Below, piece after piece: positions 41,601 to 53,600 of a stretch of 64,000 nucleotides of DNA (position 1 is the first letter of the stretch; the number at the start of each line of letters is the position of its first letter). A program made the position numbers and the translations under genes. This DNA comes from JAJFKX01 sp965230265 (GTDB taxonomy: Bacteria; Pseudomonadota; Gammaproteobacteria; Xanthomonadales; Wenzhouxiangellaceae), in NCBI GenBank assembly GCA_965230265.1, contig OZ245999.1, positions 3,548,349-3,612,348 on the forward strand, given 5' to 3'. The notes under the pieces were generated by a model that searched no databases, had not been told where the DNA came from, and saw only the letters and a list, made by a program, of their open reading frames with translations.

Positions 41601-44600
41601 CTGACAGAGGTATACCAAAGCCTGCTGCCAGTCGATCGAGTGGGTATAGACGATAATTTCTTTGAGCTGGGTGGTGATTCGATCATCAGTATTCAGCTGG
41701 TGTCACGCGCACGACAGTCAGGGTTGACACTGAGCGTGCGCGATGTGTTCACACACCAAACGGTGCGCCAATTGTCTTTGGTGGCAGAACGCAATCAAAC
41801 CAGCGATGCAGAGCAAGGACTGGTGAGCGGCAAAGTGCGTTTAACGCCAGCGCAAAGCTGGTTTGTAGAAGCTGACTATGTCAATGCACATCATTGGAAC
41901 CAGGCAATGCTGTTCAAGTTGCCCGCTGAAGTCGATAAAGCGCTATTGGAGCAGTTACTGATCGGACTGGTGAATCATCATGACGCCTTACGCTTGTGTT
42001 ATTCGGAAGGAGATTGGCAGCGGCAAACGATAGGCGAGCAGATCACAGAAGTTAACCTTCGCTATGAAGCGCTCAAAGATTCAATCGATGTGGCTGAACA
42101 GATACAGCAGGTCGGTACGCAGATTCAGGGCGGTATAAATCTGGAGTCGGGTTGTCTGCTGGCGGGTTGTTTATTTGTGTTGCCCGACGGCAGTCATCGT
42201 TTATTGCTGGCGATACACCATATGGGCGTAGATGGTGTGTCATGGCGGATTCTGCAGGAAGACTTGCGTACGGGCTATCAACAACTGGTGTCTGGAAGCC
42301 GCTTGTCATTGCCAGCCAAAAGCCATTCCTATCAGGCCTGGTCTGAGCATTTGCATGAACAGGCACAAACTGCAGAACAATTGTACGAATTGGAATATTG
42401 GCAAACACAGGTCGATCGGGTTGAACCACTGTATGTAGAACAAGATGGCAGCAACCGGGTTGCTGACAGTAAAAGCCAAAGTGTCAGTCTGGATAAAGCC
42501 CAGACAGAACAGTTGCTCAAGCAGGTCAATCATGCCTACCGCACTCAGATAGATGATGTGCTGTTGACGGCGTTGTTGTTGAGTTACCGTGAATGGACAG
42601 GGTCTGATCGTTTAAGTGTGCACTTGGAAGGTCATGGGCGTGAGGTGGTAGGTGAGGAACTGGACATTACCCGTACGGTGGGTTGGTTTACCTCGATTTA
42701 TCCGGTGACGCTTAGTCATGCCGATGGGGTTGAGCTGGGTCAGAGTTTGATGGGTGTGAAGGAACAGTTGCGTTCGATTCCCAACAAGGGCATTGGTTAT
42801 GGATTGTTGCGTTATTTGCATGCCGATGAGCAGGTCAGGGGGAGTTTGAAGCCTGGTTGTCCTGTGGAGATGAGTTTCAATTACCTGGGACAATTCCAAG
42901 GGCAGGGCAGTGATGAAGCCTTTGCAATGGCTATTGAGGGTACAGGCAGTGGTTTTGCTGCACAGCAGCAGCGTATTGAAAAACTAAGTGTCTCCAGTGT
43001 GATCCGTGAAGGTCGCTTGCATCTGAATTGCAGCTACAGCGATAAGTGCTATAGCGATTCGAAGATTGAGTCGCTGTTATCAAGCTATGTTGATCAGCTT
43101 GAGGGTTTGATAGCTCATTGCACGCAAGCGGGTGTGGTGGGTCGTACGCCATCGGATTATCCGCTGTGTCAGTTAAATCAGTCGCAGCTGGATGAGCTTC
43201 GCTCATGGCAGGGTGATGAAAGTGGTGAGGCGATTGAATCGATTTACCCATTGTCACCAGTGCAGCAGGGGATGCTGTTTCATTCGCAGGCAGAACAGGG
43301 TGCAGGTCACTATGTGGTGCAACTGGGTTTGGCGCTGCGTGATCTGGAGACACAGGTGTATCGCCGTTCATGGGAACAGTTATTGGCCAGCCATGGTGTA
43401 TTGCGGACGGTGTTTTGGGACCTGGAAGGAGAGCATCCTCAGCAGGTGATTCCGTCGGTTAGTGAGTTGCCATGGGTTGAGGAAGACTGGAGCCAGTTGA
43501 ACGATGAGCAACGCGACAATCGTTGGCGCGTTTTGCTGGATGAAGATCGAACCCAGGGATTTGCATCTGATCAATCGCCATTGATGCGTTGTTACCTGAT
43601 AGATGAAGGCAACAACAGACATCGGTTTTTGTGGAGTTATCACCATGCATTGCTGGATGGCTGGTCGATGCCACTGGTGATGAATGATTTACGCAGTTTG
43701 TATAAAGGTGGGCTAAGAAATAAGAAAATAACCCTGTCAGCCAAATCGCAATTTGCTGAATATATTGAATGGCTAATGCGGCAGGATCAGCAAGCAGCAA
43801 AGGATTTCTGGCGAGATCATTTATCAGGAGTTCAGGCACCAACGGCTATGCCATTTGGTGAATCATTGATTGGCCAACCGATTGTTGAGCAGGATCGCGT
43901 TAGCGCACGTTTGAGTAAACAGCAAAGTGAGCGGTTGCAATCGTTTGCGCAAGCCAACCATGTCACGCTAAACACGCTGCTGCAGTCGATATGGGGGTTA
44001 TTGCTGAGTCGCTACAGTGATGAAGCTGAAGTGGTGTTTGGAACAACAGTCTCTGGTCGCCCGGCTCAGTTATCAGGAGTCGGAGAGATTATTGGTCCAT
44101 TCATCAGCACATTGCCGGTGCGTGTGAGTGTCAATGAAGCAGACAATGTCCTGGGTTACCTGAATCAATTCCAGCAGTTGCACCTGCAGCGTGAGCAATA
44201 CGGTTATCTACCGTTAATGGATATTCAGCGTACTAGCCAGGTAATGGCTGGTGTGCCAATGTTTGAGACTCTGGTGGTGTTCGAAAACTACCCAACTGCA
44301 CGGTTAAATGAGCAGCAGCAACTCGATGATGGATTGAGTCTTGATGTGACCGGCAGTATTGCCGAGGAGCAGACGCACTATCCCATTACGCTCGCCATGT
44401 CATTGCAGCAAGATCAGCTGCGAATGGGAATGAGCTACGACGCAAAACGTTTTGATCGGGCAATGATGGAGCAGTTACTGGGTCATTACCAGCAGTTGCT
44501 TAGTGAGTTGATGGATCATGCTGATCAATCACTGGGTCAGTTAAGTTTATTAACACCCGAAGAAACGATCAACTTGCAGCAGTGGGGCAGCCGAGATGCC

Positions 44601-47600
44601 TGGGCACCGCTGGCAGAGCGTGAGTCGGTAGGTTGTTTGCAACATCGCTTTGAAGAAATTGCTGCATTGCAACCACAATCGATAGCGCTAATAGTGGGAG
44701 AGCTGTCGCTGAGCTATGAGCAGTTGAACAAGCGTGCCAATCAATTAGCGCATGAACTATTGAGCAACGGCTTGCAGCCAGAGACATTGGTCGGTGTATA
44801 CCTTTCAGATGGTGTAGAGCGTGTTGTCAGTCAATTGGCAATTTTGAAAGCAGGTGGCGCTTATCTATTGCTGGATAACATTTCTGATAAAGCTCATCTG
44901 CAGGAATTACTGAAGCAATCTGGATTGGTAATAACGACCGATACCACAAACAACATAGCGGCTCTAGGTGGGCAAACATTGTTGTGTCTGGATGCTGAGC
45001 CAGTCAGGCAGCGACTGCATGATCAACTGGAATCCAATCCAGAAAACATTCAAGTGACCGGTCATTATTTGGCTTGCTTACTGTGCATGGTGAATGATCA
45101 AAACCAGCTCCAGCTGATTGAGGTTGAGCATCAGCGAATACTGGAGCTGTTATCTGATCCGAAGTACCCGCAGATGGGCAAAGGTACGCTGTCGGTCAGC
45201 ATGGGCAAAGGCTCCCCGGAGGCAATCAGTTTTGCAATCTGGAAGGTGTTGTTAGGTGGTGGGTGTTATCAACATCAAGCGACACCAGAGAATAAATCAA
45301 TAGTAGGCGATATTGATACGCTGCTATTAAGCATGTCGGAGTTTGATCGGCTGGCCGGGCAATCGTCGATGTTTGCAAGTGTTAAGCGACTGATTTTGAC
45401 GGGTGGTCAGATTGATGGTGAGTTGGTTGGCTCTCTGCTGGAAAGTGTTCAGTCAATCATGCATATCAGTGGCCCATCTACGCAGACTGAGCGCAGCAGA
45501 TGGCATAAGATTGATCGGATCAGCCCTCGCGGTATATATCCAGTAAGTATTAACAGCCAATTGGCCAGAGAACAGTGGTACACCAAGGTGTATGTTCTGG
45601 ATAAACGATTGCAGCTGGTGCCGCCAGGCGTAGCAGGGGAGGTTTATTACGGTGGACACCGGTTGCAGCATGATCAGTCTCTGGCAGATGACGAACTGAT
45701 AGTCAGTCCATGGGTTGCTACAGAACATCTGGTCAAATCTGGAGAGTGGGCACGCTGGCATTTGGGGCATGATTCCCAAGGATACCTGGAGCAAGTTGAA
45801 CGTTTCGAAGACCAAGTGATCATCCGTGGTCAGCGAATCAGTGTGGTCGAAATCAACGATCAACTGAATGAACTACAGCAGATATCAGAATCTGCTGTGC
45901 TGGTGAAATTAGACCCGCAAGGTCACAACCAGCTAGTTGCCTATGTAGTGCCGGCCGATGGTGACCGCAAAGCAGAAGCGTTATTGGCGCAGATACAAAC
46001 ATCACTGGAGGGTCGGTTATCAGGCAATAAGCTGCCATCGTTGTTTGTATTTGTCGAAAACTTGCCGCGTAATGAATCTGGTGTACTGGATGAATCGTTA
46101 CTGCCATCAGCACAAACCCATGGCTTGACGATAGAGACCTATGTAGCACCTCGAGATGAGATTGAACGGCAGTTGGTGAGTATCTGTGAAGACTTACTAC
46201 CAGTCGATCGGGTAGGTATCGACGATAACTTCTTTGAGCTGGGTGGTGATTCGATTATCAGTATTCAGCTGGTCTCGCGTGCATCGCAGGCAGGTCTGGG
46301 CTTAACAGTTATAGATGTGTTCAGCCACCAAACGGTGCGTTCATTGTCGGCTGTGGTTGAGCTTGGGCAGACCAGTGATGCGGAGCAAGGAGTGGTGACG
46401 GGCCCGGTTGCATTGACACCAATTCAGAGTTGGTTCGCTGAGGCCGATTATGTGGATGGGCATCATTTCAATCAAGCGATGTTGTTCAAAATACCAGATG
46501 AGGTGGATGAGCAGTTGCTGAAGCAATTGCTAACGGGTCTGATCAATCATCATGATGCGCTGCGGATACATTACCCGAACAGGGACTGGCAGGCTCAGGC
46601 GATACGCGGAGCAGTCGATCAGGTCCAGCTTCGAGTTGAACAACTGGATAGTACAGAAAATATTGCCGAGCAAATTCAGCGGATAGGCACCCAAGTCCAA
46701 GGTAGTGTGGAACTCGAGTCAGGTAATTTACTGTCGGGTTGTTTGTTCCGCTTGGGTGATGGTAGTGCGCGCTTGTTACTGGCAATCCATCACATGGCTG
46801 TAGATGGTGTTTCGTGGCGGATATTGCAGGAAGACCTGCGTTTAGGTTATCAGCAACTGGTGTCTGGAAAACCTTTGTCATTACCGACCAAGAGTTATTC
46901 CTATCAGTCATGGTCTACACATTTACAAGATTCGGTGACCTCAGGTTTACTGGATAGTGAATCTGGGTACTGGCAATCACAGGTGAGCCAGCTCGAGGGT
47001 TTGTATGTAGAGAATGAATCAGGCAGCAATCGCGTCTCCGACAGTCGGAATCACCACGTCCGGCTGGATAAGCAACAGACCAAACAATTACTCAAGCAGG
47101 TTAACAACGCCTACCGCACCCAGATAGAAGATGTATTGCTGACGGCATTGTTGTTGGCGTATCGGGATTGGACAGGCTCAAGTAAATTGAGCCTGAACCT
47201 GGAAGGCCACGGTCGTGAACAGTTGGGTGAAGGTCTGGATATTACCCGGACAGTGGGCTGGTTTACCTCGCTGTATCCGGTGACGCTCAGTCATGCCGAT
47301 GGGGCTGGTCTGGGTGAGAGCCTGATGGGCGTGAAGGAACAGCTGCGCTCGATACCCAACAAGGGCATTGGTTATGGGGTACTGAGGTACCTACATCCGG
47401 ATAGACAAACCAGAAAAGGCTTGATACCTGTCCGCCCTGTTGAATTGAGTTTTAACTATCTCGGCCAATTCCAAAACCAGGAAGAAGGTGATCTGTTCGC
47501 ATTGGCCAATGAGGGTGTTGGTGAGAGCATCTCACGTGAGCAACAGCGCAGTGACAAACTGAGCCTGGTAAGCCGGGTGCGTGAAGGGCAGTTGCAACTG

Positions 47601-50600
47601 AGTTGCAGTTATAGCGGCGAATGCTATAGCCAGCCGAATATTGAAATATTCCTCTCAAAATATGTGTATCAATTACAAAAATTGATAGAGCATTGCTTAC
47701 AGCCAGATGCGATAGGGCGTACCCCATCAGATTATCCGCTATGTAGTTTAAATCAGGTTGAGTTAGAAGCTTTACGCGCTTTTCTGAAAGATGATAATGG
47801 CGAAGGTATCGAGTCAATTTATCCATTGTCTTCGGTACAGCAGGGGATGTTGTTCCATTCTCAAGCAGAGGCAGCAGCAGGCCATTATTTGATACAGATG
47901 CGCTTTGAGCTGCGTGATTTGGAGCCACAAGTGTATCGGCAAGCCTGGGAGCAATTGCTGAGCAGTCATGGGGTATTGCGGACACTGTTCTGGGACCTGG
48001 AAGGCGAGCACCCACAGCAGGTGATTGCTGCGGTCAGTGATTTGCCGTGGCTAGAAGAAGACTGGAGTGATGTGAGCGAGTCTGATCGAGATGATCGCTG
48101 GTTCCAGTTGATGCACAGTGATCGCGAACAGGGTTTTGCAGCCGATCAATCGCCACTGATGCGTTGTTATCTGGTGAATGAAGGTGAAGGGGTTCACCGT
48201 TTTATGTGGAGTTATCACCACGCATTGCTGGATGGTTGGTCAATGCCGCTGGTGCTGCGAGATTTGTCACGTTTATATCGATCAGGTTGTCGTGGTGAGC
48301 AATTAAGTCTGAAGCCGGCGGCACAGTTTATTGATTACATTGGCTGGTTGATGGATCAGGATCAGCAGCAGGCCAAGGCGTTCTGGGTTGATCATTTGTC
48401 GGGTATGCAGGCGCCCACGCCGTTGTCATTTGGAGCGAGCAAGGTTGGCCAGGCGATAGTTGAGCAGGCGCATGTGGGGATGGGTTTGAGCCAGGCTCAC
48501 AGTGAGCACTTGCAAAGTTTTGCCCAAGCCCAGCATGTGACGTTGAACACATTGCTGCAATCGATGTGGGGTTTGTTGCTCAGTCGCTACAGCGGTGAGG
48601 ATGAAGTGCTGTTTGGTATGACGGTTTCAGGTCGTCCGGCAGATTTGCCTGGAGTTGGCGAGATCATAGGTCCGTTTATCAGCACGTTGCCGGTACGAGT
48701 GAGTGTTGATCAGACAGCCGGTGTTTTGGGTTACCTGGAAAGTTTCCAGCAGCAACATGTGCAGCGAGAACAATATGGATATCTGCCGTTGGTGCAGATT
48801 CAGCAGTGTAGCCAGATGGCAGCGGGCGTTCCGATGTTTGAGACGCTGGTGGTGTATGAGAACTATCCGACGGCACAATTAAGTGAGTCTGAGCAATCGT
48901 CTGAAGGGGCGCGTTTGCAGGTGACAGCTCGCAGTGGTCAGGAGCAGGCGCATTATCCGATCACGTTGATAATGGCGATGCAGCAGGGCTGTTTGCAGAT
49001 AGCGATTTACTATGATGCGCAGCGTTTTGAAGCATCGGTGATGGATCGTTTGCTGGGTCATTATCGCCAGTTACTGGAACAGTTGCTGGAGGATGTTGAC
49101 CAGCCGTTAAGTCAACTGAGTATGTTGTCGGCCGATGAGCAACAGCAGTTGCGTTTGTGGAATGCCACCGATCAGATGTTGCCTGGTGAGCAGGGTATCC
49201 ATGAGCTGTTTGAGTTGCAGGCATCAAACAGCCCTGATGCGATAGCAGTGGTGATGGGTGATGATCAGCTGAGTTATCAGCAGCTGAATGAACAAGCCAA
49301 CCAGCTGGCGGGTTATCTGTTGGATCAGGGGGTCAGAGCAGAAGATCGTATTGGTGTATGTATGCACCGCAGCCCGCAGTTGTTGGTGGCATTGCTGGGG
49401 ATATTGAAGAGTGGAGCAGCGTATGTGCCACTGGATCCTGAGTATCCATCAGAACGTTTGATTTACATGCTGTCTGACTCAAAAGCCAGCTATGTACTGA
49501 TTGATGCGGCTGAGGATTTACTGTCAGGCAGTGATGCACAAAAGATCAACATAAGCGATCTGGATTTATCCAGTTACAGTGATACAGGCCCATTGGTTCA
49601 GGTACAGGGTGATCAACTGGGTTATGTGATCTACACGTCCGGCTCGACCGGTCAGCCGAAGGGAGTGTGTATCCGTCATGGCGGGGCATTGGGCATGCTC
49701 AGCTGGGCGTTGCAGGAGTTTGGTAGGGAGAATCTGGAAGGGGTATTGGCCTCGACATCGATCTGTTTTGACTTATCGGTGTATGAGCTGTTTGCGCCGT
49801 TGAGTGTAGGCGGTAAGGTGGTATTGGCCAAAGATGCACTGTCGTTGCTGGACTTTGATCAATGGGATCAGGTGAGTTTGGTGAACACGGTGCCGTCTGC
49901 GATTGAGGCACTGGTTGGGGCCCGTGATATACCGCGGAACGTCAGGGTTGTGAACCTGGCGGGAGAAGCGTTAAGCGCTCAGACGGTAGAGAAGGTTTAT
50001 GCGAGCAGTTCGATAGATCGTTTATACAATCTTTATGGTCCCTCAGAGGACACCACGTACTCGACCGGAGCGTTGATAGAGCGAGGCAGTGATTACCCGT
50101 CGATTGGTGGTCCGATCAGCAATTCTCAGGTTTATGTATTAGACAGCCGAATGAGTCAGGTGCCTGTTGGTGTAACCGGGGAGTTATACATGGGTGGTTT
50201 GGGCTTGTCGCGTGGATATCTGGATCGAGGGATGCTGACGGCGGAGCGATTTGTTCCCAATCCGTATGGACAGCCAGGCAGTCGGATGTACCGCACGGGA
50301 GATTTGGTGAGGTACCGAGCAGATGGTGATCTGGAGTATGTGGGTCGTATTGATCACCAGGTGAAGCTGCGTGGATTCCGTATAGAGCTGGGCGAGATAG
50401 AGAGTGCTCTGGAGCATCATGCAGGTGTGGATTCTGGGTTGGTGCAGGTGGTTGACAGTGACTTGGGTCAGCAGCTGGTGGGTTACATCACCACAGAGCA
50501 GCCGCTGGAAGAAGCCAAGCTCAAGCAGTCGCTACAGCAGGTATTGCCGAGTTATATGGTGCCGATGGCGATCGTGCAGTTGGAGTCATTCCCGTTGACG

Positions 50601-53600
50601 GCCAATGGGAAGGTAGATCGAGAGCGTTTGCCGAGTCCGGATTGGGAAGCGTATCGACAAAGTTATGTGGGTGCTCGAGATGAAGTAGAGCATCAGTTGG
50701 TGAGTATTTTTGAGTCACTGTTGCCAGTTGATCGTGTAGGTATAGACGATAATTTCTTTGAGCTGGGTGGTGATTCGATTATCAGTATCCAGCTGGTATC
50801 GCGAGCCCGTCAGTTGGGATTGACACTGAGCGTACGCGATGTGTTCACGCACCAGACGGTGCGAGCACTGGCACCGGTGGTGGAGCAAACCAGCATCAGT
50901 GATGCACAGCAAGATGTGGTGACTGGTCCGGTTGCATTGACGCCGATCCAGCATTGGTTTGCTGAGGCCGATTATGTGGATGCACATCACTGGAATCAGG
51001 CGATGTTGTTCCGGTTGCCTGAGCGGTTTGACAAAGCGCTATTGGAGCCATTGCTGACGGGTTTGATTAATCACCATGATGCGCTGCGGATGTACTACCC
51101 GGCCGGTTGGGAATCGCAGACGATGGGAGCTCAGTTGAGCGGTATGGAGCTGGGTGAGTATGTACTGGATGAGTCAGAAGCGATTGAAGTCCAAGTCCAC
51201 CGAATAGGTACCCAGATCCAGGGCAGTCTGGATATGCAAACAGGCCAGTTAGTGGCCGGGTGTGTGATGAGGCTGCCCGATGGCAGTGCTCGTTTATTGC
51301 TGGCGATACACCATATGGGCGTAGATGGTGTGTCGTGGCGGATTCTTCAGGAAGATATGCGCATAGGGTATGCGCAACTGAGTTCGGGTCAGTCGCTGAG
51401 TTTGCCGGCCAAGAGTCATTCTTATCAGGCGTGGTCTGAGCATTTGCATGATCAGGTATCGGAAGGTCTGCTGGAGAGTGAGCGAGAGTACTGGCAGGAG
51501 CAGGTTTGCCAAGCCACAGCGGTGTATGTAGAACATCCCGAAGGCAGTAATCGGATTGGTGACAGCAAAGGCCAGAGTGTCAGCCTAAGTAAGGGCCAGA
51601 CAGAACAGTTGCTCAAGCAGGTCAATAACGCCTACCGCACCCAGATAGATGATGTTTTGTTGACGGCGCTGTTGTTGGCGTATCGGGAATGGACAGGAGC
51701 TGATCGTTTAAGTGTGCACCTGGAAGGCCACGGTCGTGAACAGTTGGGTGAAGGTCTGGATATTACCCGGACAGTGGGCTGGTTTACCTCGCTGTATCCG
51801 GTGACGCTCAGTCATGCCGATGGGGCTGGTCTGGGTGAGAGCCTGATGGGCGTGAAGGAACAGCTGCGCTCGATACCCAACAAGGGCATTGGTTATGGAT
51901 TGTTGCGTTATCTGCATCCGGATAAAGGTTTGCGTGAACAACTGATTCCAAGTCAGTCGGTGGGTATCAGTTTTAACTATCTGGGCCAGTTCCAGTCTGG
52001 GGATCAGGATGAGGGTTTTGTACTGTCTGGCGAAGGAGTTGGCGAGAGTGTCTCACGAGAGCAACAGCGCAGTGATGATCTGAGTCTGGTAAGCAGTATC
52101 CGTGAGGACTGTTTACAGCTGAGCTGCAACTTCAGTGGTCAGCGCTATGAAGATGCCAGTGTTGGGGCATTTTTGTCGTCTTATATAGAACACTTAAGTG
52201 CACTGATAGAACATTGTATGCAACCGGATGTGGTTGGCCGTACGCCATCGGATTATCGGCTGTGCCAGTTAACGCAAGGTCAATTGGATGATTTGCGTGT
52301 ATTTATGGATGATCGCAGTGGTGATGATTTGCAGTCGATCTATCCATTATCACCGGTGCAACAGGGGATGCTGTTTCACTCGGAAGCTGAACAGGGCGCT
52401 GGTCACTATGTTGTGCAGATGGGATTGCAGTTGCGTGATTTGGAGCCACAAGTGTATCGGCAAGCCTGGGAGCAATTGCTGAGCAGTCATGGGGTATTGC
52501 GGACACTGTTCTGGGACCTGGAAGGCGAGCACCCACAGCAGGTGATTGCTGCGGTCAGTGATTTGCCGTGGCTAGAAGAAGACTGGAGTGATGTGAGCGA
52601 GTCTGATCGAGATGATCGCTGGTTCCAGTTGATGCACAGTGATCGCGAACAGGGTTTTGCAGCCGATCAATCGCCACTGATGCGTTGTTATCTGGTGAAT
52701 GAAGGTGAAGGGGTTCACCGTTTTATGTGGAGTTATCACCACGCATTGCTGGATGGTTGGTCAATGCCGCTGGTGCTGCGAGATTTGTCACGTTTATATC
52801 GATCAGGTTGTCGTGGTGAGCAATTAAGTCTGAAGCCGGCGGCACAGTTTATTGATTACATTGGCTGGTTGATGGATCAGGATCAGCAGCAGGCCAAGGC
52901 GTTCTGGGTTGATCATTTGTCGGGTATGCAGGCGCCCACGCCGTTGTCATTTGGAGCGAGCAAGGTTGGCCAGGCGATAGTTGAGCAGGCGCATGTGGGG
53001 ATGGGTTTGAGCCAGGCTCACAGTGAGCACTTGCAAAGTTTTGCCCAAGCCCAGCATGTGACGTTGAACACATTGCTGCAATCGATGTGGGGTTTGTTGC
53101 TCAGTCGCTACAGCGGTGAGGATGAAGTGCTGTTTGGTATGACGGTTTCAGGTCGTCCGGCAGATTTGCCTGGAGTTGGCGAGATCATAGGTCCGTTTAT
53201 CAGCACGTTGCCGGTACGAGTGAGTGTTGATCAGACAGCCGGTGTTTTGGGTTACCTGGAAAGTTTCCAGCAGCAACATGTGCAGCGAGAACAATATGGA
53301 TATCTGCCGTTGGTGCAGATTCAGCAGTGTAGCCAGATGGCAGCGGGCGTTCCGATGTTTGAGACGCTGGTGGTGTATGAGAACTATCCGACGGCACAAT
53401 TAAGTGAGTCTGAGCAATCGTCTGAAGGGGCGCGTTTGCAGGTGACAGCTCGCAGTGGTCAGGAGCAGGCGCATTATCCGATCACGTTGATAATGGCGAT
53501 GCAGCAGGGCTGTTTGCAGATAGCGATTTACTATGATGCGCAGCGTTTTGAAGCATCGGTGATGGATCGTTTGCTGGGTCATTATCGCCAGTTACTGGAA

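Noticed and set aside
44580..46120. Frameshift or sequencing error as cause of the odd A domain
   Set aside because: Frame is continuous from C through T, N-terminal motifs align, the degenerate motifs align without gaps, and no alternative frame restores a TSGSTG motif.
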